Below, one piece after another: positions 5,565 to 13,084 of a stretch of 16,578 nucleotides of DNA. Below the pieces are notes generated by a model. The model ran no database searches, had not been told where the DNA came from, and saw only the letters and a list, made by a program, of their open reading frames with translations. The position numbers were made by a program, and so were the translations under genes. The DNA is from Lachnospiraceae bacterium UBA3802 (GTDB lineage Bacteria; Bacillota; Clostridia; Lachnospirales; Lachnospiraceae). Each line of letters starts with the position of its first letter. The first letter of the stretch is position 1. The stretch is from contig DFEM01000118.1 of the NCBI GenBank assembly GCA_002369155.1, positions 1 through 16,578 of the forward strand, read 5' to 3'.

Positions 5565-7478
5565 TTACGCTCTGCCGGCTTTCATGAGATGTTTGTTCTC
5601 ATACATTCTCTCGTCTGCTTTTTTGAACAATGTATCGATATCATCGTTCTCAATCTCATCATAATCCGCCATTCCGGACGCAACCGATACACGGTTAAGT
5701 TCGGTAATGTCGTCTGCCTGCATCTTCTGGACACCGGATCTGAATTTTTCAAGCAGTTCGTGTCTTTCTTCGTAATCGGAATTTCTGAGTATTGCGACAA
5801 ATTCATCGCCTCCGATTCTGAATACCGGCGAATGTTTGAAAGTATGACATATAAGCTCGCTGGAATTCTTGATATATATGTCGCCGGCGCCGTGTCCGTA
5901 CTCGTCGTTAATCTTTTTAAGATTGTTAAGGTCGAACATTACGGCTGCGAATTTTACTCCGTCCTGGGCAAGGTAATGTCCCTTAAGCGAAGATTTTGCA
6001 TTCTCGAAAGCCGTTCTGTTCTTAAGCGATGTAAGGGCATCCGTCTGCATGAGTTCGGATAATTTGTCATTTAATGCGGTTAATTTGATGTTTGTTCTGT
6101 AATATGTAAGCGACTGTACAAGACAGGATTCATATTCCTGATATACCCAGTCCCTCATGCCGTTGTCGGATTTGACCATTATGAAATATCCGACTATAAA
6201 CGTTTCGATATAAAGCGGCATTACAAAATAGATTTCATTCTGGCCTTTTCCGTCATAATCGGGAATAAGTTCTCTTTTATGGATCGTCTGTCCGGCTCTT
6301 AACATCTCGCCGTCTTTTTTGGATACTATGACAAGCATTCTGTCGCTGTATTTGTATTTCGGAAGCTGATCGATTTCCTCCTTTCCGATTCTCTCAAGCG
6401 TCGGATCGAGCATAAGATAAAAAGTCTCGGTTTCCTGAAGGAAAAATCCTTCTCTGATTACTTTCTGAAGTTTTCCGGGAAGTGTCGCAAACCGGTTTGA
6501 ATCAAGGAAGGCCGATCTGATACCGAAAATCGTGCCGTTTCTTGCATTCATCTCATAAGACTGTGCAAGAAGATCGTGGCAGAATTTTCTTCTTAAGACA
6601 TCTTCGTTGCGGGGATGATCGCATCCGCAGCTCTCGCCCGGTCTGAACACGCCGTCTATATACTGTTCTTCGGGAACTTTTTCTCCCGCAAATATCTGTA
6701 TTAAATTTTCAACTATCAATTCTCCTATGCGTCCATAGCACTGGTCTACAGTTGCTATCGAAGGATAATAGCTCTGATTCGACTTGGAGTAATCATAACC
6801 GGTGACAAAAACATCGTCAGGAACCATCAACCCCTGCATCTCGAGCGCTCTGCAGCCTGCAACGGCAAGAATGTCATTAGCGAATATCATGGCATCGGGA
6901 AGTTTTTCTTTGGTATTATAATCCGATGAAATGATATTCATTGCGGTTATGATTTCCCAATTGGTATATACGATATCTTTTTCTTCAAGGATGAAATCTT
7001 TATGTTCTTTGGCAAAATCCAAAACCGCATTTAATCTTTTCTGGGAATCTCCGTTTTCCTTGGGGCCTGCAAAAAATGCAACTTTTCTTACATTGTGTTC
7101 TTTGTAGAGATGTTCGCAAAGTTCATGCATTGCCGCTTCGGCATCGACAAGAATACCGTGGAAGCCGGGATGTGTATCTCCTATGCAGAATGTCGGTATT
7201 TCGGCTTTTTCACAGTTATCGTATATTAAATCTCTCGCTGCATTGGAATTGAGTCCCTGCGAGAAGACTATTGCTGCATCATAATCGTTTAAATCGGGAA
7301 ATGAATGTATGGATAATTCACTTTGATTACTGCTTTCGCTTCTGCCGTAAGAGTTTGCGGCAAGGAATATAAAGGTATCCGCTTCGATCCCTTCGATCGC
7401 TTTCGAATATCCTTCTATAAAGGATGTAACTATATCATTGTTCCAAGTATTGGCAAATACGGCAATCCTTTTTTTCAT
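5565..7478 (-). CDS. Soluble LacI-type periplasmic-binding-protein/GGDEF diguanylate cyclase
   Basis: Predicted ligand-controlled diguanylate cyclase making c-di-GMP from two GTP, 637 residues. Residues 1 to about 285 match a LacI/GalR-type sugar-binding fold (opening KKRIAVFANTWNNDIVTSF; FANDILAVAGCRALE; PDDVFVTGYDYS), but there is no DNA-binding helix-turn-helix and no signal peptide or membrane segment, so it should act in the cytoplasm. The fold ends in FRPGESCGCDH (about 278-287). Residues about 295-460 form a GAF-like linker region I cannot name. The GGDEF domain (about 470-637) has TDALTSLKNRTAFEN, MFDLNNLKKINDEYGHG and an intact RIGGDEF (556-560). The product-inhibition RxxD motif is absent: the equivalent residues 547-550 are FKHS. 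GGAGG seven bases before ATG fixes the start. It lies 41 bases behind the dGTPase gene and ends the operon. The ligand is unknown. Confidence 0.9.
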   Translation of the reverse strand: MKKRIAVFANTWNNDIVTSFIEGYSKAIEGIEADTFIFLAANSYGRSESSNQSELSIHSFPDLNDYDAAIVFSQGLNSNAARDLIYDNCEKAEIPTFCIGDTHPGFHGILVDAEAAMHELCEHLYKEHNVRKVAFFAGPKENGDSQKRLNAVLDFAKEHKDFILEEKDIVYTNWEIITAMNIISSDYNTKEKLPDAMIFANDILAVAGCRALEMQGLMVPDDVFVTGYDYSKSNQSYYPSIATVDQCYGRIGELIVENLIQIFAGEKVPEEQYIDGVFRPGESCGCDHPRNEDVLRRKFCHDLLAQSYEMNARNGTIFGIRSAFLDSNRFATLPGKLQKVIREGFFLQETETFYLMLDPTLERIGKEEIDQLPKYKYSDRMLVIVSKKDGEMLRAGQTIHKRELIPDYDGKGQNEIYFVMPLYIETFIVGYFIMVKSDNGMRDWVYQEYESCLVQSLTYYRTNIKLTALNDKLSELMQTDALTSLKNRTAFENAKSSLKGHYLAQDGVKFAAVMFDLNNLKKINDEYGHGAGDIYIKNSSELICHTFKHSPVFRIGGDEFVAILRNSDYEERHELLEKFRSGVQKMQADDITELNRVSVASGMADYDEIENDDIDTLFKKADERMYENKHLMKAGRA

Positions 7479-7519
7479 ACCAGAGCCTCCAAAATTATCC
7501 CCTTTGGACTCGTTACCAA

Positions 7520-8725
7520 TTACACAAAATAACCCCTGTACTCAACTTTAATTTGAGAAGCGGGAAACAAATATTCATATAACTCCACAAAATAATCATC
7601 GGTCATACTTGCAAGATAATCAACCACCATCTCCTCAAAACTTTCATTTTTATAATCCGAAAGTCTCCTGTAAGGCTTCGTAATATCTTCGATATATTTG
7701 AGGTGATGCCTGTAAAATACGGTATCTTCGCTGCCTGACCTGGCCTGTTTCAAGAGCTCATCGTAAAGCTCATCAAACATCGGGTATATTTTCTCCTTAT
7801 ATACCCTTTCAATTTTATCACTTAAATAGATTTTTTGGTAATTTTCTTTTTTGGCTGCCGAAAAACTTTCAAAATATTCGTCATCCATCGCAATATAATC
7901 TTTGCCGTAGCTGTTTTCGATTATATTGACAATCATATTGTTGATAATCTCGGCATTTGTCTTGCCTATGACTTCCGATTGGAATATTCCTTCGGATTCG
8001 ATAAGTCCGAGTTTCTTTGCGTCCTGTCTGTCCTTGCCAAGATATGCGATAATATCCGACACTCTTACCACGCATCCCTCAAGCGTGGCGGGAACAAGTG
8101 TCTTTATAAAAGCACTGTCCTTATAACTTGAAGCCATTTTTTCGTCGAATATTTTAAAATCATCATAAGGCACAGGACGGTATTCCCTGCATTCGAATTC
8201 GCCGTTGTGACAGATGATGCCGTCAAGTGTCTGAAGGCTTAAATTGAGCGGAAAAATCGTGCTCAACACTCTTGCCGAATGTATGTTGTGGTTAAAATGT
8301 TTTCCCGTATCTTTAAAAAGAATCTCGTCGAGCTTTCTCTCACCCGCATGGCCGAAAGGCGTATGTCCTATGTCATGACCGAGTGCCGCAGCCTCTATAA
8401 GATCCGTGTTTAAATTCAAAACGGAACCGATATTTCTTGCAATCCTTGCCACAAACTGAACGTGAGTCGCTCTTCGGCTTACATCATCGTTTTTGCAAAG
8501 AGAAAACACCTGCGTCTTATCCATGTATCTTACATAATAAGGGCAATGCATGATTTTCTCGGTATCTCTGACAAATGCAGGTCTCCAAAGGTTGGCTTTG
8601 TCGTGATCGTTTTCTCTTCGTACGACATTCTCATCCTTAAAAGCATAAGGATTTTCTTTGTGCGCCGCTCTGTCTTCGATGATTCTCTTTTGCAATTCGT
8701 CGCTTAAATTGTGGTAAATTGCCAT
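7520..8725 (-). CDS. dgt: HD-domain deoxyguanosinetriphosphate triphosphohydrolase-like protein
   Basis: Predicted to cleave dGTP, or dNTPs more broadly, to the deoxynucleoside and tripolyphosphate, adjusting nucleotide pools in the cytoplasm. It is 401 residues, close to the short bacterial dGTPase-like class. The HD metal site is complete: His88 in RATHVQFVARIARNIG, His117-Asp118 in ALGHDIGHTPFGHAGE, and Asp224 in VVRVSDIIAYLGKD. His121 and His126 are also conserved. The opening MAIYHNLSDELQKRI is followed by a conserved block RPAFVRDTEKIMHCPYYVRY typical of the family. GAGGA five bases before ATG supports the start. It lies 11 bases after the HgdB-like gene and 41 before the GGDEF gene. 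Substrate preference cannot be read from sequence. Its presence in an operon with reductive acyl chemistry has no obvious explanation. Confidence 0.9.
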   Translation of the reverse strand: MAIYHNLSDELQKRIIEDRAAHKENPYAFKDENVVRRENDHDKANLWRPAFVRDTEKIMHCPYYVRYMDKTQVFSLCKNDDVSRRATHVQFVARIARNIGSVLNLNTDLIEAAALGHDIGHTPFGHAGERKLDEILFKDTGKHFNHNIHSARVLSTIFPLNLSLQTLDGIICHNGEFECREYRPVPYDDFKIFDEKMASSYKDSAFIKTLVPATLEGCVVRVSDIIAYLGKDRQDAKKLGLIESEGIFQSEVIGKTNAEIINNMIVNIIENSYGKDYIAMDDEYFESFSAAKKENYQKIYLSDKIERVYKEKIYPMFDELYDELLKQARSGSEDTVFYRHHLKYIEDITKPYRRLSDYKNESFEEMVVDYLASMTDDYFVELYEYLFPASQIKVEYRGYFV

Positions 8726-8736
8726 TTACGTCCTCT

Positions 8737-10035
8737 TTACTTTTTGGTCGAACCGTTAACTTCGGATTCAAGGTTTTCTCTTGCAACGGCAAGCATTAAC
8801 TTGATTCTGTTTTCCTGGTTAACCTTTGTGGCACCGGGATCGTATTCGATGTCAACGGAATTAATCTTCGGATTGATTCGTCTTACTTTGTTAAGCATTC
8901 CCTTTACGGCTACGTGGCAGGGAAGGCAACCGAAGGGCTGAACGCAGATGATGTTTTCATATCCGTGTTCAGCAAGTTCAAGCATCTCCGCTGCAAGATA
9001 CCAGCCCTCGCCCATGCTGTTAACCGTATCGATAATGCCGTCGGCTCTTTTCTTTAAATCATTGACTCTCTCGGGAGCGGTAAACATCGGCCATTTTTCA
9101 ATGCTGCCGATCAAGAGATCCTCGATAAAGAAATAGTATTTCATGACTATTTCCATGATCAGTCTCTTTATGGGATTACCGCCGTATTTTCGAAGGTCTT
9201 CGAGTGCGCCGTTGGTCTTGTACGCACCGAATCCGAGTACGGTCGGGATGAAATATTCGCAGTCCTGCTCGGTTAAGAATTCTTCAAGGTGATTGTTTCC
9301 GGGAACAGAATATTTAAGATAAAGTTCACCGATAATCGCAACCTTAACCTTGGGCACTTTTTTAATCTCTATCTCGGAGAAAGTGCGGCATATCTCGGAA
9401 ACCGTTTTCTTCATGGCCGATACGCTTATGCCTTTTGCTTTTGAAAAGTCCTTTGCAAGTTTTTCTATCCACTCATCCAAAAGTGCATCTGTAGTGCCCT
9501 TGTTGACTTCATAAGGTCTAACCTGATTGGACACAAGATTAAGCGCATCTCCGTATACGAGTGCGGCTGCTGCCGAAAGGAGCGTTAATGGAGATAAGAA
9601 AATACCAGGTGCATATTCCATATTCCATGTGTTTGCGGAAATAAAAGGAACATTGGGGTATCCCGCTCTCTGGAACGCTTTTCTCATAAGGTTGATATAG
9701 TTTGAATCTCTGCATCCGCCGCCCGACTGAGTGATTATCATCGCCACTTTGTCGGGATCGTATTTGCCGCTCTCCATCGTGGCAAGCATCTGCCCGGTAA
9801 TAAGCGAGCAGGGATAGCAGATATCGTTATGTACGTATTTAAGACCTTTTTGGATTACATCCGGTCCTTCGTTTTCCATAAGTTCGACTTTGTAACCGAC
9901 TCTCTGAAATACCGGTCGAAGAAGTCTGAAATGAATCGGACACATCATCGGAGAAAGAATCGTATAATCTTTCTTCATCTTTTTGGAAAACATTAAACGT
10001 TTCGTGAAATGAGGACTCTGATCTTTTTTCATCAC
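8737..10035 (-). CDS. 2-hydroxyacyl-CoA dehydratase (HgdB)-like protein, partner of the activase; candidate PlsR-type subunit
   Basis: A 432-residue cytoplasmic protein of the 2-hydroxyacyl-CoA dehydratase/benzoyl-CoA reductase superfamily, in the branch that pairs with large BadF/HgdC-type ATPases. It probably binds an iron-sulphur cluster and receives electrons from the preceding protein. Cysteines sit in family-like settings: SPMMCPIHF (Cys32), NDICYPCSLITGQ (Cys73, Cys76), TQSGGGCRDSNY (Cys108) and VQPFGCLPCHV (Cys370, Cys373). It has no signal peptide. Its ATG overlaps the activase stop as ATGA, with AAGGAGG seven bases upstream inside the activase gene, so the two are almost certainly made in fixed ratio. 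In many clostridia the equivalents of the two proteins form a single chain of about 1,400 residues; here they sum to 1,423. The analogy to plasmalogen PlsR is from recollection of the C. perfringens operon and needs a direct comparison. Confidence 0.82.
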   Translation of the reverse strand: MMKKDQSPHFTKRLMFSKKMKKDYTILSPMMCPIHFRLLRPVFQRVGYKVELMENEGPDVIQKGLKYVHNDICYPCSLITGQMLATMESGKYDPDKVAMIITQSGGGCRDSNYINLMRKAFQRAGYPNVPFISANTWNMEYAPGIFLSPLTLLSAAAALVYGDALNLVSNQVRPYEVNKGTTDALLDEWIEKLAKDFSKAKGISVSAMKKTVSEICRTFSEIEIKKVPKVKVAIIGELYLKYSVPGNNHLEEFLTEQDCEYFIPTVLGFGAYKTNGALEDLRKYGGNPIKRLIMEIVMKYYFFIEDLLIGSIEKWPMFTAPERVNDLKKRADGIIDTVNSMGEGWYLAAEMLELAEHGYENIICVQPFGCLPCHVAVKGMLNKVRRINPKINSVDIEYDPGATKVNQENRIKLMLAVARENLESEVNGSTKK

Positions 10036-13007
10036 TTGCCCTCCTTTCCGGATTCTATCGCGGCAATCAAACTTCTGAGTCTTATCTTAACGGCACCTAA
10101 GTTTGTTACCTCGTCTATCTTTATCTGAGTATAGAGTTTTCCCCTGCACTCAAGAATTTCTCTGACTTCATCGGTTGTAAGCGCATCGAGACCGCAGCCG
10201 AATGATACAAGATGTACCATGTAAAAATCGGGTGTATCAGCAACATATTTTGCCGCAGAGAAAAGTCTCTGGTGGAATGTCCACTGAGCTATGATATTGG
10301 TTTCAAATTTATTTACTTTGTATGATACGCAGTCTTCGCTTATAACGGCAAATCCGAGTCCGGCAATCAGCTTGTGGATACCGTGGTTCACTTCGGGATC
10401 GACATGATAAGGTCTGCCGGCAAGAAGAATGATTTTCTTGTTTTCTTCCTTGGCTCTCTTAATAATTTCATCGCCTTTTGCTCTTACCTTTGCAACGTAA
10501 TTTTCATATTCGGAATATGCAGCATTGCAGGCTTTCTTTATCTCGGACTTTGCAAAAGAAGTATTTAATCTCTTTTCTAAAATTTCTTTGATTTTCTCGG
10601 GGAATTTGCTCTTGACATGAGGTCCCACATAATCGCATATATAAGTGATGTCGCCGAAGTTGACGGTATTGGCGCCTATTACTTCGGGGTATCCCGAGAT
10701 TACGGCACAGTTATAATTCTTTCTGCCCTTATGCTCATCGAAATGATATGTCATTCCGGGATAGAATATTACATCCACTCCCATTTCGATCAAAGTCTGG
10801 ATGTGGCCGTGCATCATCTTTGCAGGGAAGCAGACCGTATCAGAAGGAATGGTTCCCTGGCCTTTTATATACATGGCTCTGTTGGAAAAGCCCGAAGTTT
10901 TTACCGTATATCCGAGCGATTTGAAGAATGCGTACCAGAAAGGAAGCATCTCATACATATTCATCGCAAGAGGGATGCCGATTACTTTGTTTCTGTCCGA
11001 TTTATCGGACATATTGTTTTGTTTGTTCTCTTCCGATTCAACATCGGAATATTCCTTAAGAAGAGACAATTTGTATTCATAAAGATTCAGCGAATCATCC
11101 TGTGCTTTCTTGGTCACGGGTTTTTCGCATCTGTTTCCGCCGATGAATTTTCTTCCGCCCGAGAATGTATTGACCGTAAGCTGGCAGTGGTTGTTACAGC
11201 CGTTACATGTAACGGATTTTACATCATAGGAAAATGTCTTTAATTCTTCGCTTGATATTACGCCTTCGTAATCTTTTTCATGCGTGCTGCCTTTTCTTAA
11301 ATAAAGTTCCTTGGCATACAATGCAGCACCGTAAGCGCCCATCATGCCGGCTATGTCGGGACGGATTACGTTGACTCCCATCTCCTTTTCGAATGCACGC
11401 AAAACAGCGTTGTTTAAGAATGTACCGCCCTGTACGACGATTTTCTTTCCGAGTTCATCGGCAGAGTGTACACGAATAACTTTATAGAGAGCGTTTTTAA
11501 TAACGCTTATTGATAATCCCGCTGAAATATTTTCAACGGTAACGCCTTCCTTTTGAGCCTGTTTTACGGAAGAGTTCATGAATACCGTACATCTTGATCC
11601 GAGGTCTACGGGGTTGTCTCCGAAAAGGCCGAGATTTGCGAACTCTTCTATGCCGTAGCCCATGGATGAAGCGAAAGTCTGAAGGAATGAGCCGCAGCCC
11701 GACGAACAAGCTTCGTTAAGGAAGATATTGTCGATTGCGCCGTTTCTTATCTTGAAACATTTCATGTCCTGTCCGCCGATATCGATGATAAATTCAACAT
11801 CGGGAAGGAAAAACTTGGCAGCCGTAAAATGAGCTACCGTTTCAACCACGCCGTATTCGATATTGAGCGCAGCTTTTATCATATCTTCTCCGTATCCGGT
11901 AACGGCACTTGATGCAATATGCGCCTTGGGATAACGGGAATACATTTCTTTTAAGGAATCAACGACAACATCGATGGGTTTGCCCTGATTGGATTCGTAT
12001 CTTGAATATAAGATTTCACCCTTGTCGTTGGTAAGAATGACTTTCAATGTAGTGGAACCCGAGTCAATGCCAAGGAATGCTTCGCCCTCGTATTCGCTTC
12101 CTTCTATTCTCTCTACTCTGTCTTTTGCATGTCTTTCGACAAATTCATCATATTCCGCTCTGTCTTTAAAAAGAGGTTCGAGCGACGAAATTTTGATGGA
12201 ATCCCTGGCACTTGTGATGACATCAAGCGCGGCATTCAAATCCACTGCTTCATTGGCATAATAAGCTGCACCCATGGCAACAAAAAGAAGGGAATCATCA
12301 GGACATGTTCCCTCACATTTAAGCGCTTTGTCAAAAGCCAGTCTCAATTCCGACATGAAAGTAAGCGGACCACCGAGATATACTATCTTTCCTTCAATGG
12401 GATGGCCCTGTGCAAGACCTGTGATGGTCTGGTTGACTATCGCAGCATAGATACTTGCGGATATATCTTCTTTTCTTGCTCCCTGATTTAAAAGGGGCTG
12501 AATGTCAGTCTTTGCAAATACACCGCATCTTGAAGCGATGGGATATATTTTTCTGGCATTCTTTGCGAGTTCATTCATCTCGTCTGCAGATACCTGCATA
12601 AGCGATGCCATCTGATCGGCAAAAGCACCCGTACCGCCGGCACAGGTTCCGTTCATTCTGACTTCGAGATTGCCTCTAAGGAAAAGAATCTTTGCATCTT
12701 CTCCGCCAAGTTCGATTACGACATCCGTATCGGGGAGTCTTTTCGAGATTGCAACTTTTGTGGCATACACTTCCTGCACGAACGGAATTCCGGCCTTCTC
12801 GGCAAGTCCCATTCCCGCAGATCCGGAGATGGCGCATATTACGGGCTCTTTGATATCGAATTTGTCAATTAAACCCTTTAAAACTTCTTTTGTTTTTTCG
12901 GTTATGAGTGTGAAATGTCTCTCATAACTTTTATGTATTAAATTACCCTCATCATCGAAAACCACCGATTTAATGGTGGTGGATCCGATGTCTATTCCTA
13001 TTTTCAC
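10032..13007 (-). CDS. Tandem BadF/HgdC-type activase ATPase with C-terminal dehydratase-like domain; candidate PlsA-type plasmalogen protein
   Basis: Large oxygen-sensitive ATPase predicted to drive low-potential electron transfer, 991 residues. Two ASKHA ATPase domains are seen: domain 1 (about 1-255) with GIDIGSTTIK, NGTCAGGTGAF (Cys122) and ASRCGVFAKTD (Cys161); domain 2 (about 309-570) with GIDSGSTTLK, NEACSSGCGSF (Cys434, Cys438) and GSRCTVFMNSS (Cys473). Residues 601-627 carry a cysteine group (CNGCNNHC, then GGNRCEKP). A dehydratase-like C-terminal part (about 672-991) follows, with CFPAKMMHGH, ILLAGRPYHVDPEVNHG and SFGCGLD. It starts with GTG, supported by AGAGG seven bases upstream; the gene overlaps its partner by four bases. 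This domain order matches what I recall for PlsA, which with PlsR converts an ester lipid to a vinyl ether. The alternative is an unassigned 2-hydroxyacyl-CoA dehydratase or double-cubane reductase system. Confidence 0.85.
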   Translation of the reverse strand: MKIGIDIGSTTIKSVVFDDEGNLIHKSYERHFTLITEKTKEVLKGLIDKFDIKEPVICAISGSAGMGLAEKAGIPFVQEVYATKVAISKRLPDTDVVIELGGEDAKILFLRGNLEVRMNGTCAGGTGAFADQMASLMQVSADEMNELAKNARKIYPIASRCGVFAKTDIQPLLNQGARKEDISASIYAAIVNQTITGLAQGHPIEGKIVYLGGPLTFMSELRLAFDKALKCEGTCPDDSLLFVAMGAAYYANEAVDLNAALDVITSARDSIKISSLEPLFKDRAEYDEFVERHAKDRVERIEGSEYEGEAFLGIDSGSTTLKVILTNDKGEILYSRYESNQGKPIDVVVDSLKEMYSRYPKAHIASSAVTGYGEDMIKAALNIEYGVVETVAHFTAAKFFLPDVEFIIDIGGQDMKCFKIRNGAIDNIFLNEACSSGCGSFLQTFASSMGYGIEEFANLGLFGDNPVDLGSRCTVFMNSSVKQAQKEGVTVENISAGLSISVIKNALYKVIRVHSADELGKKIVVQGGTFLNNAVLRAFEKEMGVNVIRPDIAGMMGAYGAALYAKELYLRKGSTHEKDYEGVISSEELKTFSYDVKSVTCNGCNNHCQLTVNTFSGGRKFIGGNRCEKPVTKKAQDDSLNLYEYKLSLLKEYSDVESEENKQNNMSDKSDRNKVIGIPLAMNMYEMLPFWYAFFKSLGYTVKTSGFSNRAMYIKGQGTIPSDTVCFPAKMMHGHIQTLIEMGVDVIFYPGMTYHFDEHKGRKNYNCAVISGYPEVIGANTVNFGDITYICDYVGPHVKSKFPEKIKEILEKRLNTSFAKSEIKKACNAAYSEYENYVAKVRAKGDEIIKRAKEENKKIILLAGRPYHVDPEVNHGIHKLIAGLGFAVISEDCVSYKVNKFETNIIAQWTFHQRLFSAAKYVADTPDFYMVHLVSFGCGLDALTTDEVREILECRGKLYTQIKIDEVTNLGAVKIRLRSLIAAIESGKEGK

Positions 13008-13084
13008 GATAATGCCTCTGTTATTAATTCATATCTTCTGCAAATCATTTTGCACATAAGCGCAGAATACGCACGATATGTTTT

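Noticed and set aside
5349-6062. 237-codon plus-strand frame overlapping the GGDEF domain
   Set aside because: It lies antisense to a gene with intact motifs, begins with a non-ATG codon and resembles no family; an antisense shadow.
10617-11243. 208-codon plus-strand frame inside the activase gene
   Set aside because: Antisense to strongly conserved activase sequence, with no ribosome site and no recognisable domain.
12961-12980. Inverted repeat ACCACC...GGTGGT near the start of the activase gene
   Set aside because: It lies in the coding region for the conserved ATPase motif GSTTIKSVVFDD and is explained by codons for that motif; no T-run follows on either strand.
13039-13054. Hairpin TGCAAA-TCAT-TTTGCA between the reductase and activase genes as a terminator
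   Set aside because: Only six base pairs, with no T-run on the minus strand after it. The 77-base gap therefore shows no convincing terminator or promoter, and read-through is assumed.
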